DNA from: Desulfovibrio sp.
GTDB lineage: Bacteria; Desulfobacterota; Desulfovibrionia; Desulfovibrionales; Desulfovibrionaceae
Reading direction: 5' to 3'
NCBI RefSeq assembly: GCF_009712225.1
Contig: NZ_WASP01000006.1
Coordinates: forward strand, 350,448 to 414,447
Length of the DNA stretch: 64,000 bases
Made by a program: the position numbers and the translations under genes. The notes under the pieces are model-generated. The model searched no databases and was not told the DNA's origin. It worked only from the letters and a program-made list of their open reading frames with translations. Below, piece after piece: positions 52,456 through 61,107 of the stretch; the first letter of the stretch is position 1; each line of letters opens with the position of its first letter.

Positions 52456-54240
52456 ATGGATGTTACTAAAGCAGAGCGCTCAGAGCCATCTTCCGGGAGG
52501 CTCTTTTTTGGTTTGTCGCCATGGTTGTTGATCGGGGTTTCTTTGATTTTGGGGTTGGCTATTGTGGTGCTGGCCATCAGAAATTCCGGTCGGGAAAAAA
52601 TGCATATCACGCAAAATTTGCTCGACCGGGCCGACTCTCTGATCTGGGCACTGGAGGCCGGAGCGCGAACCGGCATTAATGACAAAACGCGGCAGTCGGT
52701 TTTGCAATCGCTGATTGTAGAAACAGCAAAGCAACCTGGTGTCATCTATATTGCAGTCATTGACCGTAGCGCAAAAATTTTGGCCCACAGCGACCCCAAC
52801 AAGGTAGGAAGCAGCCTTGCACAAGGCGAGTTGCCAGGCGTTTCGCCCGAAGATGCCGTTAAGCCCGTGCTGACAGGCAGCATTGAAGCAAACCTGTTTG
52901 AAGTTTACCGCGGGTTTTCTCCCTTGCAGGATATCTCTGGCCGCAGCCATGAGCATGAGGGGCATGCCTCCATGCACTGGGACATGCAGCCTGAGGATGC
53001 CTCACAGATGGCGCCAGCAACGGCCACAAGCTATGCATTTGTTGGCATAGACAGAAAACCGTTTGCCGAAGCCTTGTCGGTTGATTACTGGAACAACATC
53101 CTGGCGGCGTCCATTGTGGCCGCCTTTGGTCTTGCCGGGGTTATTTCGCTATTCTGGGCGCACAGTTACAAGCGTTCGCGGCGCAAATTGAAAGGGAGCA
53201 AGGCCTTTGCCGAAGCCGTAGTAACCAGCCTGCCGGTCGGACTTATTACCAGTGACCCCGACGGCAAAATCAGCATGATCAACGAGACGGCACGCAACAT
53301 GCTTCGCATTGCGGACCAAGGCATTGACGACATGGCGGTGGCAGATATTCAAGGCCTGGATTGGCAGGCCATCGCGTCAACGCTGACGGGTAAGCGAAAG
53401 GTTTTTGAACGCGAAATGGATTTTGTCTCGCCTGATTCAGAGGCTGTGCCCATCAGTGTCAGCGCATCGGAAATCCGCGACGAAGACGGACTTTTTTTGG
53501 GCCATCTTTATATCCTCAGGGACATCGCAGAAGTAAAACGCTTGCAGGCCGAGGTGCAGCGCAATGAACGCCTGACCGCTCTGGGCAACCTGGCGGCTGG
53601 TGTTGCCCATGAAATACGCAATCCCCTCAGCTCAATCAAAGGGCTTGCGTCATTTCTGGCAAGCAAAATGGCGCCCGGCGGGGCGGAAGAAGATGCCGCA
53701 AAAACTATGGCTTTTGAGGTAAATCGTCTGAACAGGGTAGTTTCAGAACTGCTTCAGTTTGCCCGCCCCAACGCCATAGCTCTGACCAGCACTGATATAA
53801 ATGAAGTTATCACACGGGCCTTGCGCCTGGCCGAGTCAGATATCAGTTCCAGGGGCATAACCGTGCGGTTCAAGCCTGATACTGAGTTTACGCCGGTTAA
53901 CATCAATGCCGAGCGGATGACGCAGGCCTTGCTCAACCTGTTTTTAAACGCAGTGCAGGCCATGGAGCAGGGTGGCATTCTTGGTGTGCGTGTGGAAAAG
54001 AAAGACGATGGCATGTTTGCAATAATTGTTACAGATACCGGCAAGGGCATGGATAAAAAAACACTCGCCGCAATTTTTACGCCATATTTTACCACCAAGG
54101 GAGCGGGCACGGGCCTTGGCTTGCCCATAGTCCATCAAATCGTTGAAGGCCATGCCGGTAAAATTTCAGTTGCAAGCACGCCAGGGGTGGGTAGCGTATT
54201 TACCATGCTGCTGCCATTGCACAAAGAGCAGGAGAAGTAG
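52456..54240 (+). CDS. zraS: Sensor histidine kinase, ZraS-like
   Basis: The 594-residue inner-membrane sensor has membrane helices at about 22-41 and 214-235, a periplasmic domain of 170 residues, a PAS-like domain (250-360), and kinase boxes: H box GVAHEIRNP (His385), N box NLFLNAVQAM, and G boxes DTGKGM and GTGLGL. The periplasmic loop contains a His cluster H165, H167, H170, H174 with nearby Met (HEHEGHASMHWDM), a likely metal-binding segment. It is 2 bases from the regulator gene. Symbol by synteny with zraP. Confidence 0.87.
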   Translation: MDVTKAERSEPSSGRLFFGLSPWLLIGVSLILGLAIVVLAIRNSGREKMHITQNLLDRADSLIWALEAGARTGINDKTRQSVLQSLIVETAKQPGVIYIAVIDRSAKILAHSDPNKVGSSLAQGELPGVSPEDAVKPVLTGSIEANLFEVYRGFSPLQDISGRSHEHEGHASMHWDMQPEDASQMAPATATSYAFVGIDRKPFAEALSVDYWNNILAASIVAAFGLAGVISLFWAHSYKRSRRKLKGSKAFAEAVVTSLPVGLITSDPDGKISMINETARNMLRIADQGIDDMAVADIQGLDWQAIASTLTGKRKVFEREMDFVSPDSEAVPISVSASEIRDEDGLFLGHLYILRDIAEVKRLQAEVQRNERLTALGNLAAGVAHEIRNPLSSIKGLASFLASKMAPGGAEEDAAKTMAFEVNRLNRVVSELLQFARPNAIALTSTDINEVITRALRLAESDISSRGITVRFKPDTEFTPVNINAERMTQALLNLFLNAVQAMEQGGILGVRVEKKDDGMFAIIVTDTGKGMDKKTLAAIFTPYFTTKGAGTGLGLPIVHQIVEGHAGKISVASTPGVGSVFTMLLPLHKEQEK

Positions 54241-54242
54241 TC

Positions 54243-55595
54243 ATGGCAAGAAACAAAACACAGATACTGGTGGTTGACGATGATCAGGGACACCGCTCAA
54301 CCCTTGCCACACTGCTTTCAGACTGGAGCCATCGTGTAACTGCCGTGGTGGACGGAGAGTCAGCAATCGATGCGTGCAAAAATTCTCCCTTTGATCTGGT
54401 GCTCATGGATGTTCGCATGACCGGCATCAGCGGCATTGACGCCCTGAAAGCAATCAGGGTGCATAACCCGGCAATACCCATCATCATTATGACGGCGTAT
54501 TCGGATGTGAGCAATGCCGTGGAGGCGCTTAAAGCCGGAGCTTATGACTATTTGACCAAACCCCTGGATTTTGAGGAGCTTAAACTTACGCTGGAGCGTG
54601 CGGCTGAGCATCTCAAACTTATTGATGAAAACAGCGCGCTAAAAATGGCGCTCGCCCAAACCTTCAACCCTGGCGAAGTAATTGGCAAAAGCCCTCAGAT
54701 GCACGCGCTTTTTGAAATGGTTTCCACTATTGCCTCGTCTGAGGCAACGGTTTTGATTACAGGCGAATCCGGCACGGGCAAGGAGGTTGTGGCTAAAATG
54801 ATCCACGCCAACAGTAACCGAAAAAACGGGCCATATATCGCTGTAAACTGCGCAGCGCTTACGGAAACCCTGCTGGAGTCAGAGCTGTTCGGTCATGAGC
54901 GTGGTGCGTTTACCGGGGCGGAAAAAAAGAGGGAGGGGCGTTTTTGGGCCGCCAATAAAGGAACCATCTTTCTGGATGAAATTGGCGAAATCCCACTGGC
55001 CATGCAGGCCAAGCTGCTGCGTGTCATTCAGGAGAGGGAAATTCAGCGTGTGGGTGGGGACCATGTTCTTAAGGTCGATGTGCGCATTCTGGCTGCAACC
55101 AACAAGGTTCTAAAAGAAGAAGTGACGGCTGGGCGTTTTCGGCAGGATTTGTACTACAGGCTCAATGTTGTTTCGCTCCGCTTGCCGGCATTGCGCGAGA
55201 GAAGGGAAGATATTCCGCCTCTTGCCATGCATTTTCTTAAAAAATTTGCCAAGAAAAATGAAAAGAACGTCAAAGGATTCACCCCTGGCGCAATGGATGT
55301 CCTTGTAAAATATGCGTGGCCAGGAAATGTGCGCGAGCTGGAAAATACTGTTGAGCGCGCTGTTGTGCTGCTAATGGGAGAATATGCGAGCGAGCGCGAG
55401 CTGCCGCCAGCCCTTTTTGATCAGGCTGAAGAAGAAATTGCCCCATCAAGGGATTTTTCTGACATGACACTGGAAGAAATTGAACGTGTAATTCTTACAG
55501 AAGTTGTTGAAAATGTGGGGGGTAACAAGAGTGAAGCGGCGCGCCGCCTGGGCATCACCAGAAAAACGCTTGCTTCAAAAATGCAGCGTTCATGA
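54243..55595 (+). CDS. zraR: Sigma-54-dependent response regulator, ZraR/NtrC family
   Basis: The 450-residue product has a receiver domain (DDD near 12-14, phospho-acceptor D56 in VLMDVRM, T and K at 84 and 106), an AAA+ domain with Walker A GESGTGKE, the sigma-54 contact loop GAFTGA and Walker B IFLDEIGE, and a C-terminal Fis-type helix-turn-helix ([21 protein letters not shown]). It should activate the sigma-54 promoter at 52294 and perhaps that at 56759. It ends tail-to-tail with the methyltransferase gene, overlapping by 6 bases. Confidence 0.9.
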   Translation: MARNKTQILVVDDDQGHRSTLATLLSDWSHRVTAVVDGESAIDACKNSPFDLVLMDVRMTGISGIDALKAIRVHNPAIPIIIMTAYSDVSNAVEALKAGAYDYLTKPLDFEELKLTLERAAEHLKLIDENSALKMALAQTFNPGEVIGKSPQMHALFEMVSTIASSEATVLITGESGTGKEVVAKMIHANSNRKNGPYIAVNCAALTETLLESELFGHERGAFTGAEKKREGRFWAANKGTIFLDEIGEIPLAMQAKLLRVIQEREIQRVGGDHVLKVDVRILAATNKVLKEEVTAGRFRQDLYYRLNVVSLRLPALRERREDIPPLAMHFLKKFAKKNEKNVKGFTPGAMDVLVKYAWPGNVRELENTVERAVVLLMGEYASERELPPALFDQAEEEIAPSRDFSDMTLEEIERVILTEVVENVGGNKSEAARRLGITRKTLASKMQRS

Positions 55596-56234
55596 CTGGG
55601 CGTGATTGCTAACCGGAAATGTATAGGCTTCTACTCTTGCTGGCGGAATGTTTCTCATAACAATACAAGCCGCGTGCGGGCGCAAACCATACGTGCTGAG
55701 CGGATATTTGCGCCACCATGCGTATGTATACTGCACGTATATGCCGCCGCGAGTCGCAAGCACCTGACGTATTTGCGCCATAACCTTTTTTTGCACTCTG
55801 GCATGCAGCACGCGCATGGGTAGGGAAGATATAATGGCGCATACACGCCTGCTTCCATAGCGCGCGGAAATAATGGATTCAAGTGCGCAGGCATCTCCCA
55901 CAACCAGTGGCACATCGGGGCATCGCCTGGTGAATGCCTCGCCAAAACCGTTTGATATCTCAAGCGGCATAATGCGATGGGGCGCTATGCCTGAACTGAC
56001 AAGCGCCTCACTTACAATGCCCGAGCCCGCGCCCAGATCCACAATCAGGCCTTCGCCAGCGGGGATCATACCTATAAGAGCTCCGGCAAGAAATCTGCTG
56101 CTAGGGCAGATTGACCCCACCGAAGATGGCGATTGGATAAATTCACTGATAAATGTCCACGATTCATGTACACTGGGGAGCTCTTGCTTGCGATTCTTTT
56201 TGAGCAAGGGGTTGTGAAATAGCTGGGAGAGCAT
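55590..56234 (-). CDS. SAM-dependent methyltransferase, phospholipid N-methyltransferase-like
   Basis: The 214-residue product has SVGSICPSSRFLAGALIG, the PmtA/KsgA-like substrate entry motif, followed by the SAM-binding motif I VDLGAGSGIVSEAL and LEISNGFGEAF (acidic ribose contact). Catalytic-loop ISSLPMRVL replaces the NxPY-like motif. It may methylate phosphatidylethanolamine, but KsgA-type rRNA methyltransferases are related. ATG 56234 is preceded by AAGG. Its 3' end overlaps the regulator gene by 6 bases. Confidence 0.75.
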   Translation of the reverse strand: MLSQLFHNPLLKKNRKQELPSVHESWTFISEFIQSPSSVGSICPSSRFLAGALIGMIPAGEGLIVDLGAGSGIVSEALVSSGIAPHRIMPLEISNGFGEAFTRRCPDVPLVVGDACALESIISARYGSRRVCAIISSLPMRVLHARVQKKVMAQIRQVLATRGGIYVQYTYAWWRKYPLSTYGLRPHAACIVMRNIPPARVEAYTFPVSNHAQS

Positions 56235-56261
56235 TGTTGCCGCCTTATGAATAAATGTAGT

Positions 56262-56303
56262 GGAGCACAGCAAGTTCGTTTTAAAAGCCCTTCGCTGTGC
56301 TCC
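56262..56303 (-). terminator. Inverted repeat after the His-rich protein gene
   Basis: 10-bp arms GGAGCACAGC / GCTGTGCTCC with a 22-base loop containing a second partial pairing. No T tract. Possible terminator or processing site between the His-rich gene and the methyltransferase. Confidence 0.35.
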
Positions 56304-56318
56304 TGTTGTCTGTGCGTA

Positions 56319-56681
56319 TTAATCTACATGGTTGGGGTTTTTCGCTTCGCTGCTGTGAATGGCGGCGTTGTTGGCGGCCTGTTCATGTCCCCCGCCGTGT
56401 GCTTCAAAAGAGACCGCCTGCGTTGTGCCCTGCTGCGGGGCTGTGCTGCGCTCGGCAGCGTGGACAGTCGCATTGTTATTTGCCTGCTCATGCCCACCGC
56501 CATGCTCGCTGTAGGCTACCACTTTTTGTGCGGCTGCGGCTGAACCAGGACGGTGCTCTCCACTCTGATGCGCCGCTGGCGAGTCGTGTCCGTATTCTCC
56601 ACCCCAGGCGTAGGCAGCGCTTGCTGCGCCACAAAGAGTTATGGTCAGCGCCGCAGCGATAATTCCTTTGTTCATTTTCAT
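56319..56681 (-). CDS. Secreted His-rich tandem-repeat protein
   Basis: The 120-residue product has a signal peptide (AALTITLCGAASAAYA) and a mature part of 90-odd residues rich in His, Gly, Ala, Asn and Glu. Two repeats of about 20 residues read SEHGGGHEQANNNATVHAAE and EAHGGGHEQAANNAAIHSSE, separated by 15 residues. It likely binds metal in the periplasm. A sigma-54 promoter lies 78-92 bases upstream, suggesting control by the neighbouring regulator. No known family recognised. Confidence 0.8.
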   Translation of the reverse strand: MKMNKGIIAAALTITLCGAASAAYAWGGEYGHDSPAAHQSGEHRPGSAAAAQKVVAYSEHGGGHEQANNNATVHAAERSTAPQQGTTQAVSFEAHGGGHEQAANNAAIHSSEAKNPNHVD

Positions 56682-56758
56682 GGTGTTCTCGATTGCAGTA
56701 GTGTTTTAGAAAAGAAATTTGCAAACCCAGTATCCTCACTAGGATTACTGGTAGTAAG

Positions 56759-56773
56759 GCAAGGATTATGCCA
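56759..56773 (-). promoter_or_regulatory. Sigma-54 promoter candidate for the His-rich protein
   Basis: On the minus strand TGGCAT-AATCC-TTGC, nine of ten key positions with correct spacing. Predicted start near 56747, giving a 66-base leader. Confidence 0.6.
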
Positions 56774-56821
56774 GATATTTTTTATAATTAAATCATATTG
56801 TTGTATTTAATAGCATCGAGG

Positions 56822-56850
56822 CGGGCAAGATGATGCATCATTTTTACCCG
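56822..56850. promoter_or_regulatory. Candidate activator site with perfect 12-bp palindrome
   Basis: ATGATGCATCAT (56830-56841) is flanked by imperfectly mirrored CGGGCAAG and TTTTACCCG, about 90 bases upstream of the predicted sigma-54 start. A TACTCGAC half-site at 56876 repeats the one in dyad 2 of the zra region. It is inferred to bind the same regulator. Confidence 0.4.
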
Positions 56851-56988
56851 AAAAGAAGACCCGCTGCGCATATTTTACTCGACAGCGCATTACTGATGAG
56901 AATGCGGGCAGAGATGCGCATTCACGGTAGCACAAATGCAGAGGATAGATATTTAGCAGAGATTTTAAGCAACGAAATATGGTGCTGA
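56830..56988 (+). CDS. Possible small ORF (52 residues)
   Basis: ATG 56830 with GAGG 8 bases upstream opens a 52-codon frame ending IWC. Basic N-terminus and a plausible helix (ALLMRMRAEMRIHG). It overlaps the candidate palindrome, so the frame may be chance. No family recognised. Confidence 0.25.
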   Translation: MMHHFYPKRRPAAHILLDSALLMRMRAEMRIHGSTNAEDRYLAEILSNEIWC

Positions 56989-57116
56989 GGATTAACTTGG
57001 CCGCGTCATTAATGGAAATAAAGATTCCGGAGTCATCGCATTATTATATCACAAAGTATGCAAATAGATTACGTGCTGAAATTGTTATAAGTACTATTTA
57101 TGATGCAATTGTTTAG
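56982..57116 (+). CDS. Possible small ORF (44 residues)
   Basis: GTG 56982 overlaps the stop of the previous small frame and opens 44 codons (IPESSHYYITKYANRLRAEI in the middle). Very AT-rich. Either a coupled small gene or chance. The gap 56682-57302 shows no other gene. Confidence 0.15.
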   Translation: MLRINLAASLMEIKIPESSHYYITKYANRLRAEIVISTIYDAIV

Positions 57117-57302
57117 TGTATATAAAACTCGTTTTTGTGATATATTGATTATATTTTCTGAATTATCAGTGTGGCACATGTCTGTAAGTATTATATTGAA
57201 GCACTCATTGTCACGAACGTCGAGAGCGTACAGACGTAGTCCTACATCCACAATAATCTCTGGTGACATCAAAAATATAGAGAGAAGTTTGCTGTATTAA
57301 AT

Positions 57303-57348
57303 AAAAAAGTGGCTTATACGTCTTATCCAGAGCGTATAAGCCACTTTA
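57303..57348 (-). terminator. tmRNA terminator
   Basis: 15-bp arms AAAGTGGCTTATACG / CGTATAAGCCACTTT with a 12-base loop and, on the minus strand, a TTTTTTAT tail. Lies just past the tmRNA 3' end. Twin of the terminator at 21817-21858. Confidence 0.88.
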
Positions 57349-57359
57349 ATTTATGGGGG

Positions 57360-57739
57360 TGGTGGAGGCGGGGGGAGTTGAACCCCCGTCCGAGAACTGT
57401 CCACACGAAGCATCTACAGGTTTATGTCAGGAATTAATTTCACCGTGGTGGTAGCCCCTGACCGGGCGCATCACGGCAATCTTTCCGGTAAACTCCTCGC
57501 GGAAAACCCCGGTAAGAACCGATTTCCGCCAGCCTGATAAGTGTCGCCATTTAGGGTTATCAGACATGGCCCTGAATGACGTGACCGCCTAGGCGGTCGT
57601 TGCCTCGCTGTTTTTAGGCAGCGTAAGCGTAGTCGTAATCGTTGTTGGCAATTACTTTTGTTGCCGCTTTTTACGAGGCCAGCGGCGCCTCGACCTGCCG
57701 CTAAGGCTTCCACGTCCCCGTCGAAACCAGTGCGCCCCC
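57360..57739 (-). ncRNA. ssrA: Transfer-messenger RNA (tmRNA)
   Basis: Rescues ribosomes stalled on broken messages and tags the product for degradation. The 380-base RNA begins GGGGGCGCACTGG and ends GGTTCAACTCCCCCCG then CCTCCACCA. The first seven bases pair with CGCCUCC of the 3' end to form the acceptor stem. The tag frame at 57614-57649 (minus) encodes ANNDYDYAYAA and stop; the resume codon is GCC. A CCA is encoded. A strong terminator follows and a promoter precedes. smpB is not in the window. Confidence 0.97.
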
Positions 57740-57754
57740 ATTGGGTCAAACATT

Positions 57755-57783
57755 ACAATAAGTCGCTTATGCCAGTTTGGCAA
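57755..57783 (-). promoter_or_regulatory. Promoter of ssrA
   Basis: On the minus strand TTGCCA, 17-base spacer, TATTGT; the -10 lies about 15 bases before the mature 5' end. Confidence 0.5.
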
Positions 57784-57786
57784 GCG

Positions 57787-58323
57787 CTAACGAATGTAGA
57801 AATGTGAAAGCGGCCCCTTGAGGCACATGTGATAGTGCTCCAGCAGAGGGGTGGCGTCGTCCGTATGTTCCAGCATGTCGTTCTGAATCTGGGTTGCCAG
57901 CTCCACTCCGTGTGAAAGCATGGCCACCTGCGCCATCACTTTAAAGCTCTTTTGCAAATCTGGTTTGCGGGCAATTATGTCGCACAGCAGGTCGGCGTCA
58001 TTGTCTGTACCTTCGACCACCAATGACCCCTCTGGCGAGAGGTACAGATGCAGGCGATCTTCCGGGCGCAAATGCCGTTCCTGAAGCTGCGTGTTCAGCA
58101 TGTCCATAAACGCTTCCTGAAGCTCGTCCAGCCGGGCCTCAAGTGCGGTAACAAGCCCTTCACCGTCTTTTGCCAGGCTGTTCAAAGCCCTGACAGATGT
58201 TTCGTCAAGGCCAGAAAGCGCCTGACCCGTACTTGGGTAGTGCCGTGCTGACGAGGTTGCCTCGGAAGCGCCAGATTGCATGTGGAGCATGGCGCTTATG
58301 CAATTATTATTTTCGTTAGTCAC
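57787..58323 (-). CDS. Hypothetical protein under a sigma-54 promoter
   Basis: The 178-residue product starts with GTG (GGGGGAG just upstream) or, less likely, at an internal ATG 58290. No signal peptide or membrane segment. The centre is helical and acidic (SVRALNSLAKDGEGLVTALEARLDELQEAFMDML), followed by LHLYLSPEGSLVVEGTDNDADLLCDII. No family recognised. Near-consensus sigma-54 promoter at 58381 implies conditional expression, possibly with the motility/chemotaxis genes, which is speculation. Confidence 0.8.
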   Translation of the reverse strand: MTNENNNCISAMLHMQSGASEATSSARHYPSTGQALSGLDETSVRALNSLAKDGEGLVTALEARLDELQEAFMDMLNTQLQERHLRPEDRLHLYLSPEGSLVVEGTDNDADLLCDIIARKPDLQKSFKVMAQVAMLSHGVELATQIQNDMLEHTDDATPLLEHYHMCLKGPLSHFYIR

Positions 58324-58380
58324 ATGCTCCCCCTGTGGCTATGGTCAATTTTGCCTTGCAGTCATTTGCCTTGGGTATAA

Positions 58381-58395
58381 GCAAAATAAGTGCCA
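58381..58395 (-). promoter_or_regulatory. Sigma-54 promoter candidate of the 178-residue hypothetical gene
   Basis: On the minus strand TGGCAC-TTATT-TTGC, matching the consensus at all ten positions. Predicted start near 58369, 46 bases before the GTG. Confidence 0.7.
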
Positions 58396-58588
58396 GAATG
58401 ATTCATAGTCCCAAAATGGGGAAAAAGTTTAGAAAAAGTCAAAAAAATGTCGGTGAATACTGTCGCTTCAAACACATATGACGGGGAAATGGCCTGTTAC
58501 AAACAGGTTGTGGTTGACCAATGAGGCTCAGGCGGCAAATTTTGCAGAGTATGTTGTCGTTGGTCTGGCAGGGGCCAGACGCAAAACC

Positions 58589-60193
58589 CTAGGCTTCCAG
58601 GCTGCGGGCCACGGCCTCGCCCTGTGCGCCGCCGCCAGCCATGCGGGCAAGTTCTGCATGGCGGTCTGCCTTGTTGAGAGGCGAGCAGAGGGTAAAGGTT
58701 TCGCCATCGCGCACAACCTTGACGATCTGGAAATGCCTGCGGGCTCGGGCCGCAAGCTGCGGCCAGTGGGTGATAAGCAGCATCTGGCGTGTTTCGGCCA
58801 GTGCGTAAAGCTTTTCGGCCAGTTTGTTCAGGGTCATGCCGCCAACGCCAGCGTCAACTTCGTCGAAAATAAAGGTTGCGCCTTCGTCATCCTGCTGCAC
58901 ACTGGCTAGGGCCAGCAAGAAACGTGAAAGTTCACCGCCAGAGGCGATTTTATCCAGCGGCTGAGGAGGTTGGCCAGGGTTGGGTGCCCACAGAATACGG
59001 CCCCGTTCGTCTTGCACGCCGGGCCAGATTTCCTGCGCGGCAAAATCGGGAATAACCCGTACCTCTTCTGAAAAGCCAAGCTGGCGCAGTTCGTTTTCCA
59101 GGTTCGCGGCAATAGTGGCTGCGGCCTCGCGGCGCGCCGGAATGATGCGGGCAGTCACGGCGGCCAGCTCTGCGGCAAGAGCTGCCGCTTCCTTGTCCAG
59201 CCGGGTTATGTCCAGAGCGCATACATCAAGGAAGGAAAGATTCTCTGCAATTTCTTCGCGCAGGGCCAGAATTTCAGGCAGGGTGCGGTGCAGCTTGCGC
59301 TTGAGTTGGGCAAGGGCAAAAAGGCGTTCTTCCAGATGGTCCATGTCGGGCATTTCGTCCAGCCCGGGCAAGGCCGGGGGCCTGCGCAACTTGCCGCCAA
59401 GGTGGGCCAGCTGCTGGCGCAATGCGGCCACTGCGTCGGCATCGGCCTGAAGGGAATCATCCTCGCGGGCCATGCGCACCAAAAGTTTTTCAAGCTGACC
59501 CAGCTGGTCGACCACGCCTTCCTGTTCATCGCCTTGCAGCAGCATCAGGGCCTGTTCGTAATTTTCCTGCTGGTGCTCCATGGAGCGGGCCATAGCGCGG
59601 ATTTCTTCAAGGCGTTCTTCTTCGCCTTCTTCTGGCGAAACCTTGTCTATCTCCTGCTGCTGCATCTCGAGCAGCTCGCGGCGCTCCACAAGCCCGGTCT
59701 GTCTGTTCAGCAGGGCAGTGCGCTGGGCCGCGTTAGCCTGGAGACGCGAGAGCAGATCGTCGCGCTGCGCGAGCAACTCGGGACAGCTAATGCCGCCTTC
59801 AAGCAGACGTGCCTGAAATGATGCCTGAAGCAGTTTTTGCTGGGCGTGCTGGCTGGTGTGGGCCACAAGGCGGTTGCGCAGATCGCGCAGGCTGTCCTGC
59901 GAGCGTAGCTCATCATTGATGTACAGGCGACTGCGGCCGGTTTCTGCCACAATTTCGCGGCGCAGCACCATGTCGGCCTCGGCGGTGCTAAAGAGAGCTT
60001 CGACCTGAGCGCGCTCCGCTCCAGCCCGAACCATGTCTGCCGACAGTTTGTCGCCAAGCAGAAAGCCCAGCGCTTTAAGAATAAAGCTCTTGCCCGCCCC
60101 GGTTTCACCCGTAAGCACGTTCATGCCGGATGAAAATTCCAGTTCCATGTCTTCAATAAGGGCCAGATTGCGAATGCGCAGGTATTCAAGCAT
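58589..60193 (-). CDS. recN: DNA repair protein RecN
   Basis: SMC-like ATPase acting early in double-strand break repair. The 534-residue product has Walker A GETGAGKS near residue 30, two long coiled-coil arms with a central turn, the ABC signature IASGGELSR near 420, and Walker B FIFDEVDAGVGG. Length is slightly short for RecN (about 550). It stands alone with ample flanking space; no LexA-like box was recognised upstream, though I could not search for one systematically. Confidence 0.95.
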   Translation of the reverse strand: MLEYLRIRNLALIEDMELEFSSGMNVLTGETGAGKSFILKALGFLLGDKLSADMVRAGAERAQVEALFSTAEADMVLRREIVAETGRSRLYINDELRSQDSLRDLRNRLVAHTSQHAQQKLLQASFQARLLEGGISCPELLAQRDDLLSRLQANAAQRTALLNRQTGLVERRELLEMQQQEIDKVSPEEGEEERLEEIRAMARSMEHQQENYEQALMLLQGDEQEGVVDQLGQLEKLLVRMAREDDSLQADADAVAALRQQLAHLGGKLRRPPALPGLDEMPDMDHLEERLFALAQLKRKLHRTLPEILALREEIAENLSFLDVCALDITRLDKEAAALAAELAAVTARIIPARREAAATIAANLENELRQLGFSEEVRVIPDFAAQEIWPGVQDERGRILWAPNPGQPPQPLDKIASGGELSRFLLALASVQQDDEGATFIFDEVDAGVGGMTLNKLAEKLYALAETRQMLLITHWPQLAARARRHFQIVKVVRDGETFTLCSPLNKADRHAELARMAGGGAQGEAVARSLEA

Positions 60194-60270
60194 GGCTTCA
60201 ACGTGTTGTTATGGCGGTTTATGTGGTTAAAGTATAGCTTTAACTTTTAAAAATATTCAGCATAATAAAG

Positions 60271-61107
60271 CTATTGGCGTAGTCTTGGGTCAAAAATATC
60301 TCGCAGGCTTTCACCCAGCAGGTTGTAGCCCAACACCGTAACCAGTATGGCCAAACCGGGGTATACCGACAGCCAGGGCGCAGTTTCAATCACCGCCTTG
60401 CCGTCCATAAGCATATTGCCCCAGCTTGCCGCAGGTGGCTGCACGCCCAGGCCCAGAAAGCTGAGGCTCGATTCTACCAGAATTGCCCCGGCCACGCCAA
60501 GGGTGGCTGTTATCAGCACCGGGGCGAGGGCATTGGGCAGTATGTGCCGAAACAGTATACCAGCGGTTGATGTGCCCGCCAGTCGGGCAGCATCAACAAA
60601 TTCGCGCTCACGCAGGCTGAGAGCCTCGGCGCGCACAAGCCTGGTGACGCCCATCCACGAGGTAAGCCCAATGACCACCATGATATTGGTAAGATTGGGT
60701 TCCAAAAAGGCAATGACCGCCAGAATAAGAAAAAATGAAGGGAAGCAGAGCATTATGTCGACCACGCGCATGATGCACTCGTCCACCCAGCGGCGAAAAT
60801 AGCCGCTCACCAGCCCCAGCACCGTGCCAATACTTACCGATATGCCCACGGCCACAAAGCCCACCCACAGCGAAACGCGCCCACCGTAAAGCAGGCGCGA
60901 AAAAACATCGCGCCCCAGCCGGTCTGTACCGAGCAGAAAGCGGGAGGAGGGCGGTTCCAGAATATTTTGCAGGTGCAGGGCGTTGGGGTCAAAAGGCGCA
61001 ATCCACGGCGCCAGCAGGGCAGCCAGCGACATGCCGAGCACAATTACAAGGCCCAGCGCCAGCATGAAGTTGCGGCCAAGCAGCTTTTTGACAGCAAGGG
61101 GCAGCAT
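60271..61107 (-). CDS. ABC transporter permease, DppC/OppC family
   Basis: Inner-membrane subunit of a dipeptide/oligopeptide/nickel-type importer. The 278-residue product has the OppC-type N-terminal helix, PFDPNALHLQNILEPPSSRFLLGTDRLGRDVFSRLLYGGR, and the EAA loop EREFVDAARLAGTSTAGILFRHILPNAL. ATG 61107 overlaps the stop of the DppB-type gene (TGATG). No ATPase or binding-protein gene is adjacent, so the substrate is unknown. Confidence 0.93.
   Translation of the reverse strand: MLPLAVKKLLGRNFMLALGLVIVLGMSLAALLAPWIAPFDPNALHLQNILEPPSSRFLLGTDRLGRDVFSRLLYGGRVSLWVGFVAVGISVSIGTVLGLVSGYFRRWVDECIMRVVDIMLCFPSFFLILAVIAFLEPNLTNIMVVIGLTSWMGVTRLVRAEALSLREREFVDAARLAGTSTAGILFRHILPNALAPVLITATLGVAGAILVESSLSFLGLGVQPPAASWGNMLMDGKAVIETAPWLSVYPGLAILVTVLGYNLLGESLRDIFDPRLRQ

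Noticed and set aside
57069-57300. 67- and 66-codon frames on opposite strands between the gap and tmRNA
   Set aside because: Mutually antisense, AT-rich, no ribosome site and no recognisable family.
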